Shown: piece by piece, positions 1 through 9,899 of the stretch
Layout: each line of letters begins with the position of its first letter
Numbering within the stretch: the stretch's first letter is position 1
From: Bagarius yarrelli
Taxonomy: Eukaryota > Chordata > Actinopteri > Siluriformes > Sisoridae
Assembly (NCBI GenBank): GCA_005784505.1
Contig: VCAZ01000102.1
Span: 712,501-776,500, forward strand
DNA: 64,000 bases
Direction: 5' to 3'
Made by a program: the position numbers and the translations under genes
Notes under the pieces: generated by a model
What the model saw: only the letters and a program-made list of their open reading frames with translations
Database searches by the model: none
What the model was told of the DNA's origin: nothing

Positions 1-127
1 AAAAGGATAAGGCAGGCCCTCCAAATAAATGGAAGTACCCAAGTGAAGCTGTGTGCAAACCAATCTTCATTAAAATACTTTGTACTACCTTAAAATACAT
101 ATGCATCTTAATAAAAGTACACTTACA

Positions 128-234
128 AAAAGTCTGGATACTGCACTGGGGCCACCTATATTACACAAGTATGTTAACCAGAAGTCTGGATACTGTACTG
201 GGGCCACCTATATTACACAAGTATGTTAACCCAG
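128..234. repeat. 52-bp direct tandem duplication (2 copies)
   Basis: A unit beginning AGTCTGGATACTG at 131 recurs at 183, giving a 52-bp period. The copies differ by only one or two bases (GCACTGGGG versus GTACTGGGG), so the duplication looks recent. It has no coding sense. Confidence 0.85.
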
Positions 235-880
235 CAATATAAATAAGGCCTCAATGCTGAATAGAAAAAAAAAACCCTATACATACACACATACACATCA
301 CAGCAAATAATTTACATTAACAATTTGCACTGCAAAGAAAATCAAAGTAAACAAACAGATACACTATTAGATAAACCCCCCGAGAAGAGTGTTATCTTAT
401 TAATGAAGCTGGATACAGCTTTTCAAAATTAATAAAATTACCCCACTCCCCAATACCCAAAAACTCTGAAACACACACACACAACTCTACACTAAAATCA
501 CAATAAAAGTATCATATACACAGAGCGTGCGCTGTTAGAACGCCCGTTGACTTTCTCCACGGTGCTTGTGACCTGTGTAGGGTCACCAGGACAAAAACAG
601 CGGTAAAACAGCAGCGAACAACCCTCTACAAAATAATGTTTTAATGTAGTTATTGACCACACACTAAACATTAAGTTACAGATTTAAACATCTTGCAGTG
701 TGCCATACATGACCTACCTGCAGCATTAAAAAACTGGCCCTCGGTATAAATAGTGGATAAAGCAGCAATACTGCCTGAAACACGCTAGATAAACAGCGTC
801 AGTTTACTAAAAAGCACCTTTACATATACAATCACCACACACTATTAATTCAGCGACCTACCATCAACTGCGTTGATAAT
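235..880. other. Non-coding flank, possible untranslated exon of a gene to the left
   Basis: No convincing coding exon is seen. On the minus strand a splice-donor-like GCAG/GTAGGT lies near 717 and an acceptor-like CTACACAG near 575, which could bound 5' untranslated exons of a gene transcribed leftwards out of the window. This is a weak inference without any recognisable protein. Confidence 0.2.
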
Positions 881-899
881 ATTAGGGGAACTTGAGTTC

Positions 900-1140
900 A
901 GCTGTGAGGAGTTTTGTATGTGCTCAGGTCTATAGCGTTTTAGTACAAGCTTAAACGTTTAATAGCTTCGACAACGCAAACCACAGCCCGCTTTCCACGC
1001 TAAAGGAAAACCCGAAATAACGACGAAAACCGCCCCCTTTTAAAGAGGACGCGAAATTAGCTTCCGCTCAACTTTATCCGCATGCGCACACCCGCACACG
1101 CTTAAAGTGGGAACCCACTTAAAAAGAATCACCCCATTAC
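900..1140. promoter_or_regulatory. CpG-rich, promoter-like patch
   Basis: CG dinucleotides cluster here (around ACGACGAAAACCGC, GAGGACGCG, CCGCATGCGC and CGCACACGC) while the surrounding kilobases almost lack CG. In vertebrates such local retention of CpG usually marks an unmethylated promoter. No gene start could be matched to it. If it is a promoter, the transcript most likely runs leftwards off the window, since on the right it meets a transposon within 50 bp. Confidence 0.35.
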
Positions 1141-1183
1141 GCTAGCAGTACACAATAATTGAGTTGTAAGAGTTTATAAATGT

Positions 1184-2311
1184 TACAACCCGAATTGATG
1201 GGACGTTTTTAAAATTTAAGTAAAATGAAAACTAAGACTTTAAAATCACATGAGCTGATATGTTATTCACAATAGAACATAGATAACAAATGTATAAACA
1301 TAAAACATTTTAAAATTATATTCACAAAATGAGCTCATTTTAAATTTAAAATTTTTTAACACAAAATCAGCTCGTTTAAAAAAACAGGTCTAAAAATAGT
1401 TGGAATGGGGCATGTTTTACCATGGAGTAGCATCTCCTTTTCTTTTTAAAACAGTTTGAAGACATCTGAGCATTGAGGTTATGAGTTTCTGTAGTTTTGT
1501 TTGTTGGAATTTGGTCCTATTCTTTCCTGATACAGGTTTTCCGGCTGGTAATTGCCAAAATTTTCTACGATTTTGCATTGTCCTTCTAAAATACACATGG
1601 CCTTCGCTGAAGTAGACATCATCTGAAGGGAGCATATGTTGCTCTAAAACCTTTATATACCTTTCAGCAGTCATAGTGCCTTCCAAAACATCTAAGCTGC
1701 CCATACCATAAACACTTATGCACCCCCATACTATTAGAGATTATGGCTTTTAAACTGAATGCTGATAACACGCTGGAAGGTCTCCCTTCTCTTCAGCCTG
1801 GAGGACATGGTGTCTGTGATTTTCAACAGGAATGTCAAATTTGGACTCGTCTGACCATAAAACACTTTTCCACTTTGAATCGGTCTATTTTAAATGAGCC
1901 CTGGCCCACAGGACACGACTGCGCTTCTGGACCATGTTCACATATGGCTTCTTTTTTGCATGATAGAGCTTTAGTTGGTTTCTGCAGATGGCAGGTTGTG
2001 TTTACCGACAGTGGTTTCTGGGCATCCAACAAAGGTCTTTTGTCCTTGTCCCTTACGCACAGTGATTTCTCTAGTTTTTCTGGATCAGTATAGTCAGGAT
2101 ACCTTTGCACTGTAGATGATAACATTTGCAAAGCATTTGACCTAATGTCAATTAACTTAATTAGTTAATAAATGTTCTTCCAGCGGAATCCTTACAAAAT
2201 GTATTTCTTTTTTGCCCCTGTGCCAACTTGTAAATAGAATATTGGCTCATGTGATTTAAGTCTTTTAGTTTTTATTTTATACAAAAATTTTATTCTGAAA
2301 TTTGGGTTGTA
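1184..2311 (-). mobile_element. Tc1-like DNA transposon, defective (family A)
   Basis: TA dinucleotides flank inverted ends: CAACCCGAATT on the left and the complement of CAACCCAAATTTCAG on the right, with inverted similarity of about 80 bp. Minus-strand fragments read as Tc1-type DDE transposase, including GSLDVLEGTMTAERYIKVLE (about 1694-1635). Frames are broken and the Gln-Asp/Asn-Ala-Lys-Pro-His region is degraded (HVYFRRTMQNR), so the copy is dead. Related copies occur at 18.6-22.6 kb and 28.2-30.6 kb. Confidence 0.85.
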
Positions 2312-3467
2312 ATAAAACATTAGCATTTCATATATTTGATTTAAAAAAATGTACTCTAAATAAATTCAGAATTAAATCTAAATGCAGGCAGCGTAACCAT
2401 ATTTACACGAGGGAGTGTATAGTTTAAGGAACTATTTCTGTGTTCTACTATTTTCCAGAAACGCCACATATTATATCATATATTTTTAATGTAATCAAAT
2501 ACCATTTTAAGTTTAGTTAGTAACCAATGCAAAAAAAAAACAAAACAAAAGCTGATAAAATAGGACAGACAGACATTTCTAATATTTCTAAAAAAAAGAC
2601 TGTGCAGAAACACTTTTCACAAAACAGTGAAGCCAGAGAAATGAAGAAAGTAATTGAAATTTAGGTGAAGACCTCAGTCAATACAGTGGCTATGAATGGC
2701 CTGCTGGGACTGAAAAAAATGGGTCAAATAATTAGTGGAAAATGAGAAAAGTAGGAAAAGAATGTGACAGAAGGATTTCATCAGGATTAGAAACCTCTAT
2801 GGACCACTGCTGTGACATTATAAGGGACAGCAGAGTATCAAACATGTTTTCACTGAAACCATTTTAATTTGCAAGAATCAATAACTTTTATTTATATAAT
2901 ATGGTTAAACGATGTCTTCCCCACTGCTCCTGATAGAACTGTCTCTAATATTGCTGTGTAGTTTGTATAATACCATGAAACCTTTTTTACCTCCTTTTAA
3001 ATGAATTAAACTAGAAATGCATTTTACTGGTATCACTAACTTGTTTTTTGCTACTGAAAAGGAGGTGAAATCATGCCTGTATAGCTATAATTTCATAAAT
3101 TTATAAATTCATCATTAATGTGTTTAGAGTGCCAGCTAATATCAATCTTGGATTATTTAATTTCTCTATTTAAGTTACTGACCAATAATTTTGAGAGCAC
3201 CATGTAAGTATCTGGCAGCTGACTAAGCATAAAGTAAATGATATCTTTTATGTGAATGCACATACGTGTATTCCTACCGTTGTGGCTAAAAGAGTAGTTC
3301 ACTTTGCTTCATGAAAAATCCTTTGAAATTTTATAAATTAACTGCATTTTGCCAGACACACCTATCCAGAGCAACTTAAATTTATTTTATTTATACCACT
3401 GAACAGTTAGGGATTAAGATTAGCAATACAACACGTTAAATACTAAACTACCACCTCACCTCTGACT
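2312..3467. other. AT-rich non-coding sequence
   Basis: No ORF of note and no recognisable exon. A short stretch near 3350-3420 (GCCAGACACACCTATCCAGAGC) resembles the reverse complement of the SINE/LINE 3' tail seen elsewhere in the window. Confidence 0.4.
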
Positions 3468-3585
3468 GTCTAAACTTATGGTCTAAAATAATTTTAATAA
3501 TTTTAATAATAATAATATTTATTTCATTAAAAAAATAATTACAATTAAAAATATTTATTTTAACACTTTTACAGGGATTCCCCAT

Positions 3586-5025
3586 TTGCATTTTCTTTTT
3601 AAGATGGAGAGGTGTAGTTTAAGCGCATGTTTTTTGTATAGCTTGCAGTGCACACGAGTCAGAAGATCAGAGATATCAGTCACGTTAACACAGATAAGTT
3701 TATCACACATGCTAAAAGGAGTTGTGGCGATTGTCCCTCGTCAGCACCTTCAGCTAAAAAGTCTAAAATACGAATATATGATGAGCTATATATTTAGGTT
3801 GGCTTTACAGTAACTGGGACAGATGCTGAACTGCTGCCCCAATGTGTAATATGCGCAGATTTGCGCAGATCTTCAAGCTTTCCCAGAATAGCAAAATGAC
3901 CAGGTTCCTGCCCCTTTCTCTGATTTCAAGGAGCTTCAAGGATGGACTGGGACTCACTCTGCTCCACTGGCCCAAGGCTACAATTTACATTACATTCGAT
4001 AATTACAATATGTTGTAAATAACAATAACATTCGGTGTAACCCAGATGAGGATGGGTTCCCTATTGACGCTGTTTTCTTCCAAGGTTTCTTTCTACTTCA
4101 TCTCAGGGAGTTTTTCCTTGCCATAGTCGCCTCCAGCTTGCTCATTAGGGACCAACCTACACTTTGGTTACTGCATTTTGTGTAAAGCTGCTTTTAGACA
4201 ATGTTTATTCTTAAAAACAATGTCTATTGTTAAATAAAATTAAATTAACCTTTAAAATTAAAGTTATCTTTCCTTACAAAGCAGAAACACATAAGAAAAC
4301 ACATCAATGTCAAATAAGTATCTAGAAGTGTCCTACTACATCTCACAATGAGTTGCTAGGATACTGATGTTGCAGGGCTAGCACACTTGCTAACCTATAT
4401 TAAAAATGGCAAAATTGAGAAAAGCATTCTTTACTGTCTGCCTCTTCCAGCGCACACAACTGGCAAAGCACTATTTTAGATGAGTTTATACGAGTTGCAG
4501 GCACGTCATGGAGTAGTTGTGTTGGTATAAAAAGACATTTTTGAGGTTGCTTCTCTGTTGGCAAATTGGATCTTTGTTGTGAAAGGTTGATGAATAAAAA
4601 TGTTGAAATGTTTCCTAATTTTGCTGACTGTTTGCAAGAGACAGAAATAGATATCTTCTCTATGATAATCACAGACACTCAGCATGTTAATTGTCTGAAA
4701 AAAACAATTTGTTATTTCATTGATGATTTCAGTTCGTTTGCCTGGGTCAGAGACCCTTTTAGCTACCCATGAAATTATCTATTAAATTGACATTGAGGAG
4801 CAGTTAGTTGATTTAAAGAGCGACACCAGATTGAGACACCCTATAGCTCTTGCTCATCTGCCTTCGTTTTGGTTGACTGTGATGACTAAACATCCTCAGC
4901 AGTCTGACGCAGCAATTTAATTACTGCTTTAATTTACATCAACTTACTTGTGCGATTCGGAGTTTTCAAAACTGATGGCAATGTATATATATATATATTT
5001 AAATATAAAAGGTTGAGAACCACTG
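3586..5025 (+). mobile_element. hAT transposon fossil, ZBED5-like transposase
   Basis: Scattered plus-strand frames recall ZBED5/FAM200-type hAT proteins. Near 3740-3860 a BED-finger-like stretch reads KSKIRIYDELYI...VGFTVTGTDAELLPQCVICA. Near 4390-4460 comes IEKSILYCLPLPAHTTGKA. At 4590-4770 is VEMFPNFADCLQETEIDIF followed by FAWVRDPF. At 4800-4970 a C-terminal hAT stretch ends with TYLCDSEFS. Stops and frameshifts are frequent. The right end at 5011-5025 is the complement of CAGTGGTTCTCAACC, a classic hAT terminal repeat. An L2 tail interrupts it at about 4020-4256. The left terminus was not found. Confidence 0.75.
4020..4256 (+). mobile_element. L2-type LINE 3' end, inserted in the hAT fossil
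   Basis: The stretch CAAGGTTTCTTTCTACTTCATCTCAGGGAGTTTTTCCTTGCC matches (allowing differences) the 3' untranslated end of the much longer L2 element ending near 40345, including the AAGCTGCTTT motif and a terminal TAAATAAAATTAAATTAA tail. It is a 5'-truncated copy, as is usual for LINE insertion. Confidence 0.75.
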
Positions 5026-6839
5026 GTCTAAACTTATGTAAAATGTTGTTTTTAACTCTAGTCACATACTAAATTTTTGTTTTATATTATATATATATAT
5101 ATTATATATTATAATTTATATAATATTTTTTGTCTTTTTTATTAGGTAACTATATTTACAGTAATACTGAAAATTCATTGCTTTGGCAATTTAATATTAT
5201 TATTTGTGCTCTGAGACAAATAACCTTATTATGAGGAGAGAAAGTAAGGGTGTCAACCTTAGCATTTTCATAAGTGGAGCTGAAAAATTTCAATAAAGTA
5301 GTGGAAATGTGAATTTCAGCATGGCCTAATGACAAGAAAAACAATAATGAATAATAAAAATTTTTTTACAATTATATATTTTTAATTTAACTTGTAAAAT
5401 ATATACATTAATGCAACTGTTCACAACAGTCACAGCTGTAATTTCCTCTTAATAAAGTTTTAAATTAAAAAAAATCATAACACCCCCCCCCACAAACATA
5501 AAACAATTTATGTAGCAAGGGTAAACCAAATGTTTTTACATTGATAAATGATTATGACTTTTTAGAAGAAATTATTTAATACCATCGATATACATTAGGA
5601 AAAGGGCCTTTTTTGTATTGATAATTGATTGCCAATGTATAATACATAAAATAATAGGGCTACTTAAAATCATCTACATGAATAGTTTTTAAATGCATGC
5701 CAAAATGCATCAAGGAGGCATTCAATGTTAATTCAATTGTTAAAACAATTTGTTGTATACTCCATAATTAATCTAGCCTTTGAAATTATTAAATAAATGA
5801 AAAAAATATGAAGAATGCCTACATAATTAATTTTGGTTGTGTAATGTCTATTCATACTCGTATATAATCATGGCTATAGTGGGTGGGGGTAGATTTGGTT
5901 AGTCAAATTTTTTTTTAATTGAAATAAATTTGACAATAAAATACACATACACAAACAGAGGTTAGGTTTTGTTAAATGGAATCTGTATTAAAATACAAAA
6001 GGTATGTTGTCAAATTGTGAATTAACAGATAATGCATTTAAAAATGAAAAAACTCAAACCTTATTGCCCATACTAAGATTTGGCAGAGACAGCTTTTCAT
6101 GGGCTGACAAACCTGAGATTGACTCAAAAATGTAGCATTCTCAGGTATGACAGTCCGTAAAATTGCTGCCCAGATAAAGAAGCAACTTTCCACTTAAACC
6201 TTTGCTTTAACACAACTGACCACAGAGATCCACACCCGTCACCTGCGAGAGATCATCACAATATATTTGACACCAAAGCTGCAGTTGTTTTTCAATTTGA
6301 TTTTACACAATGTTGATAAAGTTTATAGGATTTTATATCATAAACAAAACTTTACATAGCACTTACTTTTGTTTTAATGGTGTTTGTAATACACCTGTTA
6401 TTTAAAAAGAACACTAAATGATGCACATGTTTACATTAGGAAAAAAGAATTTAAAACATACAATCCCTTGCTTATTTGTTTGTATGCTTACTTAACTTAC
6501 CCATCTACTCCGTAGCCTCTTGAGCCTGACACTGCTATTGGGGATGTGAGCATTGCCACATACAAGCAAACACCTCTTTCCTATTTGTCACTATGAACTT
6601 AATTTTGAAGTACCGGAGAGAAAAATAATCCAGCAATGACTTTTTAACTTAAAATTTTGCCTTAAAATTGTCTTTTCTTGAACTGGGAAGTTACCTAATA
6701 TAAAAGAAAATCTAATAAAGCCAATATAAAATTTCTCACAGCTTTATTGTTCTCTACTGAGACATTTACTACTTTATACACATTTGCTTGTATAAAACTT
6801 GCTTTAGCTGCATGATCACATTTTTATTTCAGTTACATT
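5026..6839. other. AT-rich non-coding sequence
   Basis: Contains TA microsatellite patches (about 5085-5135), a short poly-C and no recognisable gene. Around 6060-6240 a faint transposase-like flavour was seen but could not be supported. Confidence 0.4.
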
Positions 6840-7559
6840 GAAGGAGCTTAATTATGGAGACTGTTCATAGCTAGGTTAGTTTCTCTCAATAAACATCAGT
6901 ATCTTGTCCTACTATCCACATTATCTATATTAATGTAAATAGTTTTAAATTTAACACTAAGACAGTAGATTTATTTTTTATGTGAACATTTGGGACTATA
7001 TGGTATGTTATAGATGAAAAAAGGCCCTATACCTTCTATATATTAAAACATATTTCTTCTGCATCTACAAAAATAGTCAGGTAATTGGGATAGATCTGGG
7101 GTTTGCTGTATGCACTGCTCATATAAAAAGAGAATATTAAATAAACATTTTATTACTAAAGAACCCATGTTAAACATTTACCAATGCAGGTATATAACCA
7201 GAAAAAATCATTCAAATTAATAAATTATTTAAATAATATAAAACATATAAACATGCATGCATAAACACATAGCTTTTATTATCCAGATTATTTAAAATGA
7301 TTAAAATAATTTCCAACCAATCTGTGTGATAGAATGAAGTGTGGGTTTAAAAAAGTTTTCAAGCTCCAAATGTAATCTAGACTGTTGATGTACAAATGCT
7401 TTTCAGGAAAACTTGTACATCAAATACACCATACAACTACAGTGTTACGGCATATTGTGTAAAATATGTAAAGGTTATAGACCATTATATTGATAGTCAT
7501 TACTACAAGTTGACAACTTGATTTATAAAGCACATAATAAAACAAGTGTTAATCACAGT

Positions 7560-8130
7560 GTTGTACAATGAAAACAATGAAAAATTAATAAGAAATTAAA
7601 ATAAGAAATTAAAAATTAATATGCATGAAGAATATCAATACAAATCATACAAGACAAACCCAAAGGGGTAACAACAATGACAATACCTCAGCACTCATCA
7701 ATGATAAATCGCTAAAGAAATATGAAACGAAATATGTTTTAATTGAAATATGGTCATATTTCCAAGTACCTTTTAAACCCTCTATTTGGATTCAGACTGA
7801 CAATCAGAAACTAAACAAGGAAAATATAACCCATCTTCAAGATCTGCCAGATTTTTAATCTCTACTTACCCTTTTCCCTTTGAAGGTTCTTACATAGTCC
7901 CAGCCTTGAGTACAACATAAACCTGGTGGCGAAATAATGTTGACCCACAATTTGCTATACTGAATTTAAAAAGTAACAGATTCTACTGTATATACACAGC
8001 ATTTCCTTTTGAATACAATTAACAGATTAACTAGCATAAAATAAAACCCCCCCTGCTTTTTCTATAACACAGCATACTTTAAAATGTGTAAAATCAAAAG
8101 AAGTATAATACTACACAGAGGAGCATAATT
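7560..8130 (-). repeat. Duplicate of the uckl1 intron/exon block at 11.5-12.3 kb
   Basis: Sequence here parallels 11520-12310 in the same orientation: a CATACAAGACAAACCCAAA-like segment (7640 vs 11543), the ATATGGTCATATTTCCAA block (7749 vs 11898), GATTCAGAC with CAATC (7789 vs 11937), a pseudo-exon (7870-7922 vs 12018-12080), and CAGCATACTTTAAAATGT (8070 vs 12255). It lies downstream of uckl1 and indicates segmental duplication. Confidence 0.75.
7870..7922 (-). pseudogene. Decayed duplicate of a uckl1 exon
   Basis: Read on the minus strand this is a 53-nt copy of the 63-nt uckl1 exon at 12018-12080. It keeps an upstream acceptor (CCACCAG) and a downstream donor (GTAAGTAG). It has lost about 10 nt in net, shifting the frame, and it contains an in-frame TAA soon after GGGACTATG in the frame of the parent exon's start. 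It lies about 1.9 kb beyond the uckl1 stop codon, so it cannot contribute to the normal protein. Confidence 0.75.
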
Positions 8131-8191
8131 ATGGAAACTGATGAAAGATAGCTAGGTTAGTTTGCTTGTACAGATGACAACCACAGTATCC

Positions 8192-8195
<4 letters not shown>

Positions 8196-8224
<29 letters not shown>
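8196..8224 (+). repeat. (GT)n microsatellite
   Basis: An uninterrupted run of about 14 GT dinucleotides. Confidence 0.95.
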
Positions 8225-8228
<4 letters not shown>

Positions 8229-8869
8229 GGTCAATGACGTGACCAAAGGAATTAAACTGTGCTTAATGGCAACATCTTAACAGTTAATTATGGTCACACA
8301 AAGAATATGCAAAATGTATTTGCATAGTGAATCAACTACAAACAAAATCCTACAAATACAGATTAAATGTAAGATCTTTTATTGCAATAATTTATAAAAG
8401 ATATACATAATCTTTGGATAAATGCTATAAACAATTACATTCCACAAGCTTAATATTAACATCAATAAATAAATAAATAAAAAACTAAAACAGTGAAATT
8501 ATTCATACATGATTAATTGGTACTATATGCTATGTTCTTCTGCATTTACAAAAATTCAGATAATTGTTTTATAGTTGGTTTTTGCTGTATGCAATTCTTA
8601 TATGAAGGGAAAATATATATATTTTTTAAAAAAGTTACAAAAAAATCTTTTTAAATGCTTTATGTGAGTAGTAGATCCAATAATTTGTACTGATATTTTT
8701 TAAAAATGATATAAAACATATTAACTTGTATCTTTTAAATAATTAGATGAGATTTAATAGTCAGGAAGAAGAGCCGACATCAAAAAATCAAAAAGCGACG
8801 TTGCTATGAACGCATGGCCGCCACAAGCCAGTTATTCCTGCGGTAACTTTTCGGACACCTCCTGCTTAA

Positions 8870-9150
8870 AACCCAAAAAGCCAGAAGGATTGTGAGGCTT
8901 TTATTTTCAATTACTTATAAAGCCCTAAATGGTTTGGCACCTCAGTACCTGCGTGAGCTCCTATCCTATTATAGTCCTCCATGTTCAGTGCGCTCTTAGG
9001 GCTCTTAGGACTTTCTTATCTAACGCCCAAACTTTGGAATAATTTACACTGCACTGTTTGGGAAGCAGACAAACTAGGAGGCAGTTTAAAACTAGATTAA
9101 AGACACATCTCTTTAACCTGGCCTACACATAATACACACATTTTCATCAT
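8870..9150 (+). mobile_element. LINE ORF2 C-terminal fragment (L2/CR1 type)
   Basis: Plus-strand reading gives KALNGLAPQYLRELLSYYSP, the conserved segment downstream of the LINE reverse transcriptase, then degraded NFGIIYTALF and LKTHLF-like pieces. Stops and a small duplication (GCTCTTAGG twice near 8990) show decay. Confidence 0.75.
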
Positions 9151-9289
9151 GGGACCTTTATTCTATTGACCACAATTTGCTTTTTTTAATCGACTTAAAT
9201 AACTAGTGCTAATTTTGTTTGCATTTTCAATATATTTTTTTTGATTTTTAAAATGATCCAGACATATATTTGTAGACCAGAAACTCAAC

Positions 9290-9295
9290 TTTATT
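9290..9295 (-). terminator. Candidate uckl1 polyadenylation signal
   Basis: TTTATT on the plus strand is AATAAA on the minus strand, about 525 bp past the uckl1 stop codon. Other AT-rich hexamers exist in between, so the choice is uncertain. Confidence 0.35.
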
Positions 9296-9819
9296 GTTCT
9301 AAAAAGATTAAGCCAAACATTAACAAACTGTCATAGTAAGGTCAGCAGTTTTTTTTACAGGTAGAGGGAAAACCAAGTTACTGAAACACCGCCTACAAAC
9401 ACTTTCCGTTAAAGTGGTCTGTTTAAAAAAAAAAAAAAAAACAGAAAAAAACACACTACTTACTTTGTGTGTCATGGCAGGACTGAAAGGTAAATTTAAT
9501 GTGTTCAAATAATGCTGTAATTCATAGCAAAAAAGCATAAATGCATTAAAATTACATTTAGTTGTTGAAAGCAGAACAAAAATGATAACTGTCATAAAAT
9601 ACCTGCTATTTGTACATTTGATATATTATAAGTTTAATATTACATTAAATATTTTAAAAAATAAGTACTTTCTAAAATTTATATTTAAATTTACAAGAGA
9701 TTTAAAAGTATTTCAAATATATGGTTTATAACTATTTTTCAATGGTCAAACTATTAGTTGTCTGGAGCATAATGTGTTTAGGCCTGCCCACATTGCTCAG
9801 GTTTGTAAGAATACTTTAG

Positions 9820-9899
9820 CTAACAACTGGGCTCATCTATGTCTTCATCACTCCAATCAGGTGGTGCATCTGTGCCAAAGTACCGATCCCCAAAGTTCC
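9820..9899 (-). CDS. uckl1: uckl1 last coding exon
   Basis: Acceptor CTCTAAAG; it encodes NFGDRYFGTDAPPDWSDED and IDEPSC, then TAG at 9822-9820. GNFGDRYFGT is the closing UPRT motif. The acidic tail is shorter and differs from the human ending as recalled. Confidence 0.95.

Larger units (their letters stand above)
6840..8740. repeat. Local duplication, two copies about 1.3-1.5 kb apart
   Basis: The block at about 6840-7260 recurs at about 8120-8740. Shared landmarks are CATAATTATGG/TTAATTATGGA with GCTAGGTTAGTTT (6870 and 8152), TTCTTCTGCAT with TACAAAAAT (7056 and 8535), GCTGTATGCA (7106 and 8583), and ATAAAACATAT (7237 and 8711). Indels and substitutions are frequent, so it is not recent. 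Confidence 0.65.

Noticed and set aside
6060..6240. Possible Tc1 transposase helix-turn-helix remnant
   Set aside because: Only a few residues fit and no terminal repeats were found.
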